From positions 26,005,843 to 26,069,842 of the forward strand of contig OZ026838.1 in the NCBI GenBank assembly GCA_964023205.1: a stretch of 64,000 bases of DNA. Direction: 5' to 3'. The notes beneath the pieces are model-generated. The model worked only from the letters and a program-made list of their open reading frames with translations. It ran no database searches and was not told where the DNA came from. How positions within the stretch are numbered: the first letter of the stretch is position 1; each line of letters starts with the position of its first letter. A program made the translations under genes and the position numbers. This DNA comes from Lutraria lutraria (lineage: Eukaryota; Mollusca; Bivalvia; Venerida; Mactridae). Shown in pieces: positions 26,970 through 41,600 of the stretch.

Positions 26970-29900
26970 TTATATCTTTAGTTAAATAAGGGTACTAAAA
27001 CACCATTTCAACAAGGGTAAAGGTCTTCAGTGAGATACAATCACTTTTAGATACCATACTAGGCCAGCTAGTATACTTGGAGAGAAATGATAGCAAATAG
27101 GACATTGAAATCAAGCAGGAGGGTTCTAGAAAGGAACAGTCAAACCTGTCAAAGCTGCCACCTCCGAATAAAGGCCACCCTCTGAATAATGGTCATTTTT
27201 TACAAAACTGTCATTGATAATTCATAACAGAATGACCAGTGGGAGTGGCCAAGATTGAGAGCTATGATCTGTGGCTCATACAAAAGCCTAACACTGCAGA
27301 ACCTCTGTATAAGAGTCATTGCAATGTAGATAGATCTCACAGAGTGTGTAAAGTTAGGTAGGGTAGCCCTTTGCTTATCAATAGGGGTCATCTATCTACA
27401 TGTGAGGATCAACCTCCAAACCAAGTCTAAAGACCAAAGGCCAAATCGCTCTCTTAGTAATTGGCCGGACAAGCTTTGAAAACCAACAAACTGAAAGACC
27501 GAAATGAGCCAACCAATTTACCCAAAGTTTGTCGAAAGGGTGGGGGAGAGTGGGCATAACTGGAACATTACGAAAGAGCCCTACAATTACAAAAATATGA
27601 CAAAAATATGAATCATATCAATTCAAGACAATTTACCTAACAAAAATAACTGCTGGGATAAGAATAAAGTTTTGTAAAAATACTCTTAAAAATTAAAACT
27701 GAGGACAAATAAATGCCTATGTTTTTAAAGTTATTTGATATATCTTAAGTTAAAACTAGGGTACTAAAACGCTCTTTTAATGAGGTGTTTGTGAAACACC
27801 CATGCCCCCTAAAGGGCATATGGATAGTAGACCTTTGACCTATTGACAGACCTTATCAACAGGGGTCATCTATCTATGTGACCAACCTTCAAACCAAGTT
27901 AAGACCTAAGGGCCAAAACAGTCGAATTGGCTGGACAAGGTTTGATTACCAACGAAAAAGAAAGACAGACATGAGCTATCCAATATCCCCCCATTTCTTC
28001 GAAAGGGGGGGAGGGCATAATACAAAAATATAACAAAAATTTTAATTTATACAAATCATGTCAATTCAAGACTTCTCAAAAATACTCGTAATTAGTAAAA
28101 CTGAGGAAAAATCAACTACCTAAGGTTTTAAAGTAATTTCATTATATCTTTAGTTAAATAAGGGTACTAAAACACCATTTCAACAAGGGTAAAGGTCTTC
28201 AGTGAGATACAATCACTTTTAGATACCATACTAGGCCAGCTAGTATACTTGGAGAGAAATGATAGCAAATAGGACATTGAAATCAAGCAGGAGGGTTCTA
28301 GAAAGGAACAGTCAAACCTGTCAAAGCTGCCACCTCCGAATAAAGGCCACCCTCTGAATAATGGTCATTTTTTACAAAACTGTCATTGATAATTCATAAC
28401 AGAATGACCAGTGGGAGTGGCCAAGATTGAGAGCTATGATCTGTGGCTCATACAAAAGCCTAACACTGCAGAACCTCTGTATAAGAGTCATTGCAATGTA
28501 GATAGATCTCACAGAGTGTGTAAAGTTAGGTAGGGTAGCCCTTTGCTTATCAATAGGGGTCATCTATCTACATGTGAGGATCAACCTCCAAACCAAGTCT
28601 AAAGACCAAAGGCCAAATCGCTCTCTTAGTAATTGGCCGGACAAGCTTTGAAAACAAACAAACTGAAAGACCGAAATGAGCCAACCAATTTACCCAAAGT
28701 TTGTCGAAAGGGTGGGGGAGAGCGGGCATAACTGGAACATTACGAAAGAGCCCTACAATTACAAAAATATGACAAAAATATGAATCATGTCAATTCAAGA
28801 CAATTTACCTAACAAAAATAACTGCTGGGATAAGAATAAAGTTTTGTAAAAATACTCTTAAAAATTAAAACTGAGGACAAATAAATGCCTATGTTTTTAA
28901 AGTTATTTGATATATCTTAAGTTAAAACTAGGGTACTAAAACGCTCTTTTAATGAGGTGTTTGTGAAACACCCATGCCCCCTAAAGGGCAAATGGATAGT
29001 AGACCTTTGACCTATTGATAGACCTTATCAACAGGGGTCATCTATCTATGTGACCAACCTTCAAACCAAGTTAAGACCTAAGGGCCAAAACAGTCGAATT
29101 GGCCGGACAAGGTTTGATTACCAACGAAAAAGAAAGACAGACATGAGCTATCCAATATCCCCCCATTTCTTCGAAAGGGGGGGAGGGCATAATACAAAAA
29201 TATAACAAAAATTTTAATTTATACAAATCATGTCAATTCAAGACTTCTCAAAAATACTCGTAATTAGTAAAACTGAGGAAAAATCAACTACCTAAGGTTT
29301 TAAAGTAATTTCATTATATCTTTAGTTAAATAAGGGTACTAAAACACCATTTCAACAAGGGTAAAGGTCTTCAGTGAGATACAATCACTTTTAGATACCA
29401 TACTAGGCCAGCTAGTATACTTGGAGAGAAATGATAGCAAATAGGACATTGAAATCAAGCAGGAGGGTTCTAGAAAGGAACAGTCAAACCTGTCAAAGCT
29501 GCCACCTCCGAACAAAGGCCACCCTCTGAATAATGGTCATTTCTTTTACAAAACTGTCATTGATAATTCATAACAGAATGACCAGTGGCAGTGGCCAAGA
29601 TTGAGAGCTATGATCTGTGGCTCATACAAAAGCCTAACACTGCAGAACCTCTGTATAAGAGTCATTGCAATGCAGATAAATCTCACAGAGTGTGTAAAGT
29701 TAGGTAGGGTAGCCCTTTGCTTATCAACAAGGGTCATCTATCTACATGTGAGGATCAACATCCAAACCAAGTCTAAAGACCAAAGGCCAAATCGCTCTCT
29801 TAGTAATTGGCCGGACAAGCTTTGAAAACCAACAAACTGAAAGACCGAAATGAGCCAACCAATTTACCCAAAGTTTGTCGAAAGGGTGGGGGAGAGCGGG

Positions 29901-30487
29901 CATAACTGGAACATTACGAAAGAGCCCTACAATTACAAAAATATGACAAAAATATGAATCATGTCAATTCAAGACAATTTACCTAACAAAAATAACTGCT
30001 GGGATAAGAATAAAGTTTTGTAAAAATACTCTTAAAAATTAAAACTGAGGACAAATAAATGCCTATGTTTTTAAAGTTATTTGATATATCTTAAGTTAAA
30101 ACTAGGGTACTAAAACGCTCTTTTAATGAGGTGTTTGTGAAACACCCATGCCCCCTAAAGGGCAAATGGATAGTAGACCTTTGACCTATTGATAGACCTT
30201 ATCAACAGGGGTCATCTATCTATGTGACCAACCTTCAAACCAAGTTAAGACCTAAGGGCCAAAACAGTCGAATTGGCTGGACAAGGTTTGATTACCAACG
30301 AAAAAGAAAGACAGACATGAGCTATCCAATATCCCCCCATTTCTTCGAAAGGGGGGGAGGGCATAATACAAAAATATAACAAAAATTTTAATTTATACAA
30401 ATCATGTCAATTCAAGACTTCTCAAAAATACTCGTAATTAGTAAAACTGAGGAAAAATCAACTACCTAAGGTTTTAAAGTAATTTCA
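26970..30487. repeat. Block c*-c-d, first copy (units 24-26), 3,518 bp
   Basis: Unit 24 (c*) is marked by gagagtgggc, tcatatcaat, gggcatatgg, attgacagacc and ggctggac. Unit 26 (d) is marked by cagataaatctc, atcaacatcc and ggctggac. The block recurs with the same length and markers at 35,178..38,695. Confidence 0.85.
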
Positions 30488-33400
30488 TTATATCTTTAGT
30501 TAAATAAGGGTACTAAAACACCATTTCAACAAGGGTAAAGGTCTTCAGTGAGATACAATCACTTTTAGATACCATACTAGGCCAGCTAGTATACTTGGAG
30601 AGAAATGATAGCAAATAGGACATTGAAATCAAGCAGGAGGGTTCTAGAAAGGAACAGTCAAACCTGTCAAAGCTGCCACCTCCGAATAAAGGCCACCCTC
30701 TGAATAATGGTCATTTTTTACAAAACTGTCATTGATAATTCATAACAGAATGACCAGTGGGAGTGGCCAAGATTGAGAGCTATGATCTGTGGCTCATACA
30801 AAAGCCTAACACTGCAGAACCTCTGTATAAGAGTCATTACAATGCAGATAGATCTCACAGAGTGTGTAAAGTTAGGTAGGGTAGCCCTTTGCTTATCAAT
30901 AGGGGTCGTCCATCTACATGTGAGGATCAACCTCCAAACCAAGTCTAAAGACCAAAGGCCAAATCGCTCTCTTAGTAATTGGCCGGACAAGCTTTGAAAA
31001 CCAACAAACTGAAAGACCGAAATGAGCCAACCAATTTACCCAAAGTTTGTCGAAAGGGTGGGGGAGAGCGGGCATAACTAGAACATTACGAAAGAGCCCT
31101 ACAATTACAAAAATATGACAAAAATATGATTCATGTCAATTCAAGACAATTTACCTAACAAAAATAACTGCTGGGATAAGAATAAAGTTTTGTAAAAATA
31201 CTCTTAAAAATTAAAACTGAGGACAAATAAATGCCTATGTTTTTAAAGTTATTTGATATTTCTTAGTTAAAACTAGGGTACTAAAACGCTCTTTTAATGA
31301 GGTGTTTGTGAAACACCCATGCCCCCTAAAGGGCAAATGGATAGTAGACCTTTGACCTATTGATAGACCTTATCAACAGGGGTCATCTATCTATGTGACC
31401 AACCTTCAAACCAAGTTAAGACCTAAGGGCCAAAACAGTCGAATTGGCCGGACAAGGTTTGATTACCAACGAAAAAGAAAGACAGACATGAGCTATCCAA
31501 TATCCCCCCCATTTCTTCGAAAGGGGGGGAGGGCATAATACAAAAATATAACAAAAATTTAAATTTAAACAAACCATGTCAATTCAAGACTTCTCAAAAA
31601 TACTCGTAATTAGTAAAACTGAGGAAAAATCAACTACCTAAGGTTTTAAAGTTATTTCATTATATCTTTAGTTAAATAAGGGTACTAAAACACCATTTCA
31701 ACAAGGGTAAAGGTCTTCAGTGAGATACAATCACTTTTAGATACCATACTAGGCCAGCTAGTATACTTGGAGAGAAATGATAGCAAATAGGACATTGAAA
31801 TCAAGCAGGAGGGTTCTAGAAAGGAACAGTCAAACCTGTCAAAGCTGCCACCTCCGAACAAAGGCCACCCTCTGAATAATGGTCATTTCTTTTACAAAAC
31901 TGTCATTGATAATTCATAACAGAATGACCAGTGGGAGTGGCCAAGATTGAGAGCTATGATCTGTGGCTCATACAAAAGCCTAACACTGCAGAACCTCTGT
32001 ATAAGAGTCATTGCAATGCAGATAGATCTCACAGAGTGTGTAAAGTTAGTTAGGGTAGCCCTTTGCTTATCAACAAGGGTCATCTATCTACATGTGAGGA
32101 TCAACCTCCAAACCAAGTCTAAAGACCAAAGGCCAAATCGCTCTCTTAGTAATTGGCCGGACAAGCTTTGAAAACAAACAAACTGAAAGACCGAAATGAG
32201 CCAACCAATTTACCCAAAGTTTGTCGAAAGGGTGGGGGAGAGCGGGCATAACTGGAACATTACGAAAGAGCCCTACAATTACAAAAATATGACAAAAATA
32301 TGAATCATGTCAATTCAAGACAATTTACCTAACAAAAATAACTGCTGGGATAAGAATAAAGTTTTGTAAAAATACTCTTAAAAATTAAAACTGAGGACAA
32401 ATAAATGCCTATGTTTTTAAAGTTATTTGATATATCTTAAGTTAAAACTAGGGTACTAAAACGCTCTTTTAATGAGGTGTTTGTGAAACACCCATGCCCC
32501 CTAAAGGGCAAATGGATAGTAGACCTTTGACCTATTGATAGACCTTATCAACAGGGGTCATCTATCTATGTGACCAACCTTCAAACCAAGTTAAGACCTA
32601 AGGGCCAAAACAGTCGAATTGGCCGGACAAGGTTTGATTACCAACGAAAAAGAAAGACAGACATGAGCTATCCAATATCCCCCCATTTCTTCGAAAGGGG
32701 GGGAGGGCATAATACAAAAATATAACAAAAATTTTAATTTATACAAATCATGTCAATTCAAGACTTCTCAAAAATACTCGTAATTAGTAAAACTGAGGAA
32801 AAATCAACTACCTAAGGTTTTAAAGTAATTTCATTATATCTTTAGTTAAATAAGGGTACTAAAACACCATTTCAACAAGGGTAAAGGTCTTCAGTGAGAT
32901 ACAATCACTTTTAGATACCATACTAGGCCAGCTAGTATACTTGGAGAGAAATGATAGCAAATAGGACATTGAAATCAAGCAGGAGGGTTCTAGAAAGGAA
33001 CAGTCAAACCTGTCAAAGCTGCCACCTCCGAATAAAGGCCACCCTCTGAATAATGGTCATTTTTTACAAAACTGTCATTGATAATTCATAACAGAATGAC
33101 CAGTGGGAGTGGCCAAGATTGAGAGCTATGATCTGTGGCTTATACAAAAGCCTAACACTGCAGAACCTCTGTATAAGAGTCATTGCAATGTAGATAGATC
33201 TCACAGAGTGTGTAAAGTTAGGTAGGGTAGCCCTTTGCTTATCAATAGGGGTCATCTATCTACATGTGAGGATCAACCTCCAAACCAAGTCTAAAGACCA
33301 AAGGCCAAATCGCTCTCTTAGTAATTGGCCGGACAAGCTTTGAAAACAAACAAACTGAAAGACCGAAATGAGCCAACCAATTTACCCAAAGTTTGTCGAA

Positions 33401-35177
33401 AGGGTGGGGGAGAGCGGGCATAACTGGAACATTACGAAAGAGCCCTACAATTACAAAAATATGACAAAAATATGAATCATGTCAATTCAAGACAATTTAC
33501 CTAACAAAAATAACTGCTGGGATAAGAATAAAGTTTTGTAAAAATACTCTTAAAAATTAAAACTGAGGACAAATAAATGCCTATGTTTTTAAAGTTATTT
33601 GATATATCTTAAGTTAAAACTAGGGTACTAAAACGCTCTTTTAATGAGGTGTTTGTGAAACACCCATGCCCCCTAAAGGGCAAATGGATAGTAGACCTTT
33701 GACCTATTGATAGACCTTATCAACAGGGGTCATCTATCTATGTGACCAACCTTCAAACCAAGTTAAGACCTAAGGGCCAAAACAGTCGAATTGGCCGGAC
33801 AAGGTTTGATTACCAACGAAAAAGAAAGACAGACATGAGCTATCCAATATCCCCCCATTTCTTCGAAAGGGGGGGAGGGCATAATACAAAAATATAACAA
33901 AAATTTTAATTTATACAAATCATGTCAATTCAAGACTTCTCAAAAATACTCGTAATTAGTAAAACTGAGGAAAAATCAACTACCTAAGGTTTTAAAGTAA
34001 TTTCATTATATCTTTAGTTAAATAAGGGTACTAAAACACCATTTCAACAAGGGTAAAGGTCTTCAGTGAGATACAATCACTTTTAGATACCATACTAGGC
34101 CAGCTAGTATACTTGGAGAGAAATGATAGCAAATAGGACATTGAAATCAAGCAGGAGGGTTCTAGAAAGGAACAGTCAAACCTGTCAAAGCTGCCACCTC
34201 CGAATAAAGGCCACCCTCTGAATAATGGTCATTTTTTACAAAACTGTCATTGATAATTCATAACAGAATGACCAGTGGGAGTGGCCAAGATTGAGAGCTA
34301 TGATCTGTGGCTCATACAAAAGCCTAACACTGCAGAACCTCTGTATAAGAGTCATTACAATGCAGATAGATCTCACAGAGTGTGTAAAGTTAGGTAGGGT
34401 AGCCCTTTGCTTATCAATAGGGGTCGTCCATCTACATGTGAGGATCAACCTCCAAACCAAGTCTAAAGACCAAAGGCCAAATCGCTCTCTTAGTAATTGG
34501 CCGGACAAGCTTTGAAAACCAACAAACTGAAAGACCGAAATGAGCCAACCAATTTACCCAAAGTTTGTCGAAAGGGTGGGGGAGAGCGGGCATAACTAGA
34601 ACATTACGAAAGAGCCCTACAATTACAAAAATATGACAAAAATATGATTCATGTCAATTCAAGACAATTTACCTAACAAAAATAACTGCTGGGATAAGAA
34701 TAAAGTTTTGTAAAAATACTCTTAAAAATTAAAACTGAGGACAAATAAATGCCTATGTTTTTAAAGTTATTTGATATATCTTAAGTTAAAACTAGGGTAC
34801 TAAAACGCTCTTTTAATGAGGTGTTTGTGAAACACCCATGCCCCCTAAAGGGCAAATGGATAGTAGACCTTTGACCTATTGATAGACCTTATCAACAGGG
34901 GTCATCTATCTATGTGACCAACCTTCAAACCAAGTTAAGACCTAAGGGCCAAAACAGTCGAATTGGCCGGACAAGGTTTGATTACCAACGAAAAAGAAAG
35001 ACAGACATGAGCTATCCAATATCCCCCCATTTCTTCGAAAGGGGGGGAGGGCATAATACAAAAATATAACAAAAATTTTAATTTATACAAATCATGTCAA
35101 TTCAAGACTTCTCAAAAATACTCGTAATTAGTAAAACTGAGGAAAAATCAACTACCTAAGGTTTTAAAGTAATTTCA
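30488..35177. repeat. Units 27-30 (b'-a-cK-b')
   Basis: Lies between the two c*-c-d blocks. Units 29-30 repeat the cK-b' junction of units 21-22, including the unusual b' plus B1 chimera. The second large duplicate therefore starts at unit 29 (32,834) and lacks an equivalent of unit 23. Confidence 0.75.
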
Positions 35178-38100
35178 TTATATCTTTAGTTAAATAAGGG
35201 TACTAAAACACCATTTCAACAAGGGTAAAGGTCTTCAGTGAGATACAATCACTTTTAGATACCATACTAGGCCAGCTAGTATACTTGGAGAGAAATGATA
35301 GCAAATAGGACATTGAAATCAAGCAGGAGGGTTCTAGAAAGGAACAGTCAAACCTGTCAAAGCTGCCACCTCCGAATAAAGGCCACCCTCTGAATAATGG
35401 TCATTTTTTACAAAACTGTCATTGATAATTCATAACAGAATGACCAGTGGGAGTGGCCAAGATTGAGAGCTATGATCTGTGGCTCATACAAAAGCCTAAC
35501 ACTGCAGAACCTCTGTATAAGAGTCATTGCAATGTAGATAGATCTCACAGAGTGTGTAAAGTTAGGTAGGGTAGCCCTTTGCTTATCAATAGGGGTCATC
35601 TATCTACATGTGAGGATCAACCTCCAAACCAAGTCTAAAGACCAAAGGCCAAATCGCTCTCTTAGTAATTGGCCGGACAAGCTTTGAAAACCAACAAACT
35701 GAAAGACCGAAATGAGCCAACCAATTTACCCAAAGTTTGTCGAAAGGGTGGGGGAGAGTGGGCATAACTGGAACATTACGAAAGAGCCCTACAATTACAA
35801 AAATATGACAAAAATATGAATCATATCAATTCAAGACAATTTACCTAACAAAAATAACTGCTGGGATAAGAATAAAGTTTTGTAAAAATACTCTTAAAAA
35901 TTAAAACTGAGGACAAATAAATGCCTATGTTTTTAAAGTTATTTGATATATCTTAAGTTAAAACTAGGGTACTAAAACGCTCTTTTAATGAGGTGTTTGT
36001 GAAACACCCATGCCCCCTAAAGGGCATATGGATAGTAGACCTTTGACCTATTGACAGACCTTATCAACAGGGGTCATCTATCTATGTGACCAACCTTCAA
36101 ACCAAGTTAAGACCTAAGGGCCAAAACAGTCGAATTGGCTGGACAAGGTTTGATTACCAACGAAAAAGAAAGACAGACATGAGCTATCCAATATCCCCCC
36201 ATTTCTTCGAAAGGGGGGGAGGGCATAATACAAAAATATAACAAAAATTTTAATTTATACAAATCATGTCAATTCAAGACTTCTCAAAAATACTCGTAAT
36301 TAGTAAAACTGAGGAAAAATCAACTACCTAAGGTTTTAAAGTAATTTCATTATATCTTTAGTTAAATAAGGGTACTAAAACACCATTTCAACAAGGGTAA
36401 AGGTCTTCAGTGAGATACAATCACTTTTAGATACCATACTAGGCCAGCTAGTATACTTGGAGAGAAATGATAGCAAATAGGACATTGAAATCAAGCAGGA
36501 GGGTTCTAGAAAGGAACAGTCAAACCTGTCAAAGCTGCCACCTCCGAATAAAGGCCACCCTCTGAATAATGGTCATTTTTTACAAAACTGTCATTGATAA
36601 TTCATAACAGAATGACCAGTGGGAGTGGCCAAGATTGAGAGCTATGATCTGTGGCTCATACAAAAGCCTAACACTGCAGAACCTCTGTATAAGAGTCATT
36701 GCAATGTAGATAGATCTCACAGAGTGTGTAAAGTTAGGTAGGGTAGCCCTTTGCTTATCAATAGGGGTCATCTATCTACATGTGAGGATCAACCTCCAAA
36801 CCAAGTCTAAAGACCAAAGGCCAAATCGCTCTCTTAGTAATTGGCCGGACAAGCTTTGAAAACAAACAAACTGAAAGACCGAAATGAGCCAACCAATTTA
36901 CCCAAAGTTTGTCGAAAGGGTGGGGGAGAGCGGGCATAACTGGAACATTACGAAAGAGCCCTACAATTACAAAAATATGACAAAAATATGAATCATGTCA
37001 ATTCAAGACAATTTACCTAACAAAAATAACTGCTGGGATAAGAATAAAGTTTTGTAAAAATACTCTTAAAAATTAAAACTGAGGACAAATAAATGCCTAT
37101 GTTTTTAAAGTTATTTGATATATCTTAAGTTAAAACTAGGGTACTAAAACGCTCTTTTAATGAGGTGTTTGTGAAACACCCATGCCCCCTAAAGGGCAAA
37201 TGGATAGTAGACCTTTGACCTATTGATAGACCTTATCAACAGGGGTCATCTATCTATGTGACCAACCTTCAAACCAAGTTAAGACCTAAGGGCCAAAACA
37301 GTCGAATTGGCCGGACAAGGTTTGATTACCAACGAAAAAGAAAGACAGACATGAGCTATCCAATATCCCCCCATTTCTTCGAAAGGGGGGGAGGGCATAA
37401 TACAAAAATATAACAAAAATTTTAATTTATACAAATCATGTCAATTCAAGACTTCTCAAAAATACTCGTAATTAGTAAAACTGAGGAAAAATCAACTACC
37501 TAAGGTTTTAAAGTAATTTCATTATATCTTTAGTTAAATAAGGGTACTAAAACACCATTTCAACAAGGGTAAAGGTCTTCAGTGAGATACAATCACTTTT
37601 AGATACCATACTAGGCCAGCTAGTATACTTGGAGAGAAATGATAGCAAATAGGACATTGAAATCAAGCAGGAGGGTTCTAGAAAGGAACAGTCAAACCTG
37701 TCAAAGCTGCCACCTCCGAACAAAGGCCACCCTCTGAATAATGGTCATTTCTTTTACAAAACTGTCATTGATAATTCATAACAGAATGACCAGTGGCAGT
37801 GGCCAAGATTGAGAGCTATGATCTGTGGCTCATACAAAAGCCTAACACTGCAGAACCTCTGTATAAGAGTCATTGCAATGCAGATAAATCTCACAGAGTG
37901 TGTAAAGTTAGGTAGGGTAGCCCTTTGCTTATCAACAAGGGTCATCTATCTACATGTGAGGATCAACATCCAAACCAAGTCTAAAGACCAAAGGCCAAAT
38001 CGCTCTCTTAGTAATTGGCCGGACAAGCTTTGAAAACCAACAAACTGAAAGACCGAAATGAGCCAACCAATTTACCCAAAGTTTGTCGAAAGGGTGGGGG

Positions 38101-38695
38101 AGAGCGGGCATAACTGGAACATTACGAAAGAGCCCTACAATTACAAAAATATGACAAAAATATGAATCATGTCAATTCAAGACAATTTACCTAACAAAAA
38201 TAACTGCTGGGATAAGAATAAAGTTTTGTAAAAATACTCTTAAAAATTAAAACTGAGGACAAATAAATGCCTATGTTTTTAAAGTTATTTGATATATCTT
38301 AAGTTAAAACTAGGGTACTAAAACGCTCTTTTAATGAGGTGTTTGTGAAACACCCATGCCCCCTAAAGGGCAAATGGATAGTAGACCTTTGACCTATTGA
38401 TAGACCTTATCAACAGGGGTCATCTATCTATGTGACCAACCTTCAAACCAAGTTAAGACCTAAGGGCCAAAACAGTCGAATTGGCTGGACAAGGTTTGAT
38501 TACCAACGAAAAAGAAAGACAGACATGAGCTATCCAATATCCCCCCATTTCTTCGAAAGGGGGGGAGGGCATAATACAAAAATATAACAAAAATTTTAAT
38601 TTATACAAATCATGTCAATTCAAGACTTCTCAAAAATACTCGTAATTAGTAAAACTGAGGAAAAATCAACTACCTAAGGTTTTAAAGTAATTTCA
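35178..38695. repeat. Block c*-c-d, second copy (units 31-33), 3,518 bp
   Basis: Same length, class order and diagnostic markers as 26,970..30,487, including cagataaatctc and atcaacatcc in the last unit. It is a recent segmental duplication inside the array. Confidence 0.85.
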
Positions 38696-41600
38696 TTATA
38701 TCTTTAGTTAAATAAGGGTACTAAAACACCATTTCAACAAGGGTAAAGGTCTTCAGTGAGATACAATCACTTTTAGATACCATACTAGGCCAGCTAGTAT
38801 ACTTGGAGAGAAATGATAGCAAATAGGACATTGAAATCAAGCAGGAGGGTTCTAGAAAGGAACAGTCAAACCTGTCAAAGCTGCCACCTCCGAACAAAGG
38901 CCACCCTCTGAATAATGGTCATTTCTTTTACAAAACTGTCATTGATAATTCATAACAGAATGACCAGTGGCAGTGGCCAAGATTGAGAGCTATGATCTGT
39001 GGCTCATACAAAAGCCTAACACTGCAGAACCTCTGTATAAGAGTCATTACAATGCAGATAGATCTCACAGAGTGTGTAAAGTTAGGTAGGGTAGCCCTTT
39101 GCTTATCAATAGGGGTCGTCCATCTACATGTGAGGATCAACCTCCAAACCAAGTCTAAAGACCAAAGGCCAAATCGCTCTCTTAGTAATTGGCCGGACAA
39201 GCTTTGAAAACCAACAAACTGAAAGACCGAAATGAGCCAACCAATTTACCCAAGGTTTGTCGAAAGGGTGGGGGAGAGCGGGCATAACTAGAACATTACG
39301 AAAGAGCCCTACAATTACAAAAATATGACAAAAATATGATTCATGTCAATTCAAGACAATTTACCTAACAAAAATAACTGCTGGGATAAGAATAAAGTTT
39401 TGTAAAAATACTCTTAAAAATTAAAACTGAGGACAAATAAATGCCTATGTTTTTAAAGTTATTTGATATTTCTTAGTTAAAACTAGGGTACTAAAACGCT
39501 CTTTTAATGAGGTGTTTGTGAAACACCCATGCCCCCTAAAGGGCAAATGGATAGTAGACCTTTGACCTATTGATAGACCTTATCAACAGGGGTCATCTAT
39601 CTATGTGACCAACCTTCAAACCAAGTTAAGACCTAAGGGCCAAAACAGTCGAATTGGCCGGACAAGGTTTGATTACCAACGAAAAAGAAAGACAGACATG
39701 AGCTATCCAATATCCCCCCCATTTCTTCGAAAGGGGGGGAGGGCATAATACAAAAATATAACAAAAATTTAAATTTAAACAAATCATGTCAATTCAAGAC
39801 TTCTCAAAAATACTCGTAATTAGTAAAACTGAGGAAAAATCAACTACCTAAGGTTTTAAAGTTATTTCATTATATCTTTAGTTAAATAAGGGTACTAAAA
39901 CACCATTTCAACAAGGGTAAAGGTCTTCAGTGAGATACAATCACTTTTAGATACCATACTAGGCCAGCTAGTATACTTGGAGAGAAATGATAGCAAATAG
40001 GACATTGAAATCAAGCAGGAGGGTTCTAGAAAGGAACAGTCAAACCTGTCAAAGCTGCCACCTCCGAATAAAGGCCACCCTCTGAATAATGGTCATTTTT
40101 TACAAAACTGTCATTGATAATTCATAACAGAATGACCAGTGGGAGTGGCCAAGATTGAGAGCTATGATCTGTGGCTCATACAAAAGCCTAACACTGCAGA
40201 ACCTCTGTATAAGAGTCATTGCAATGTAGATAGATCTCACAGAGTGTGTAAAGTTAGGTAGGGTAGCCCTTTGCTTATCAATAGGGGTCATCTATCTACA
40301 TGTGAGGATCAACCTCCAAACCAAGTCTAAAGACCAAAGGCCAAATCGCTCTCTTAGTAATTGGCCGGACAAGCTTTGAAAACCAACAAACTGAAAGACC
40401 GAAATGAGCCAACCAATTTACCCAAAGTTTGTCGAAAGGGTGGGGGAGAGTGGGCATAACTGGAACATTACGAAAGAGCCCTACAATTACAAAAATATGA
40501 CAAAAATATGAATCATATCAATTCAAGACAATTTACCTAACAAAAATAACTGCTGGGATAAGAATAAAGTTTTGTAAAAATACTCTTAAAAATTAAAACT
40601 GAGGACAAATAAATGCCTATGTTTTTAAAGTTATTTGATATATCTTAAGTTAAAACTAGGGTACTAAAACGCTCTTTTAATGAGGTGTTTGTGAAACACC
40701 CATGCCCCCTAAAGGGCATATGGATAGTAGACCTTTGACCTATTGACAGACCTTATCAACAGGGGTCATCTATCTATGTGACCAACCTTCAAACCAAGTT
40801 AAGACCTAAGGGCCAAAACAGTCGAATTGGCTGGACAAGGTTTGATTACCAACGAAAAAGAAAGACAGACATGAGCTATCCAATATCCCCCCATTTCTTC
40901 GAAAGGGGGGGAGGGCATAATACAAAAATATAACAAAAATTTTAATTTATACAAATCATGTCAATTCAAGACTTCTCAAAAATACTCGTAATTAGTAAAA
41001 CTGAGGAAAAATCAACTACCTAAGGTTTTAAAGTAATTTCATTATATCTTTAGTTAAATAAGGGTACTAAAACACCATTTCAACAAGGGTAAAGGTCTTC
41101 AGTGAGATACAATCACTTTTAGATACCATACTAGGCCAGCTAGTATACTTGGAGAGAAATGATAGCAAATAGGACATTGAAATCAAGCAGGAGGGTTCTA
41201 GAAAGGAACAGTCAAACCTGTCAAAGCTGCCACCTCCGAACAAAGGCCACCCTCTGAATAATGGTCATTTCTTTTACAAAACTGTCATTGATAATTCATA
41301 ACAGAATGACCAGTGGCAGTGGCCAAGATTGAGAGCTATGATCTGTGGCTCATACAAAAGCCTAACACTGCAGAACCTCTGTATAAGAGTCATTACAATG
41401 CAGATAGATCTCACAGAGTGTGTAAAGTTAGGTAGGGTAGCCCTTTGCTTATCAATAGGGGTCGTCCATCTACATGTGAGGATCAACCTCCAAACCAAGT
41501 CTAAAGACCAAAGGCCAAATCGCTCTCTTAGTAATTGGCCGGACAAGCTTTGAAAACCAACAAACTGAAAGACCGAAATGAGCCAACCAATTTACCCAAG

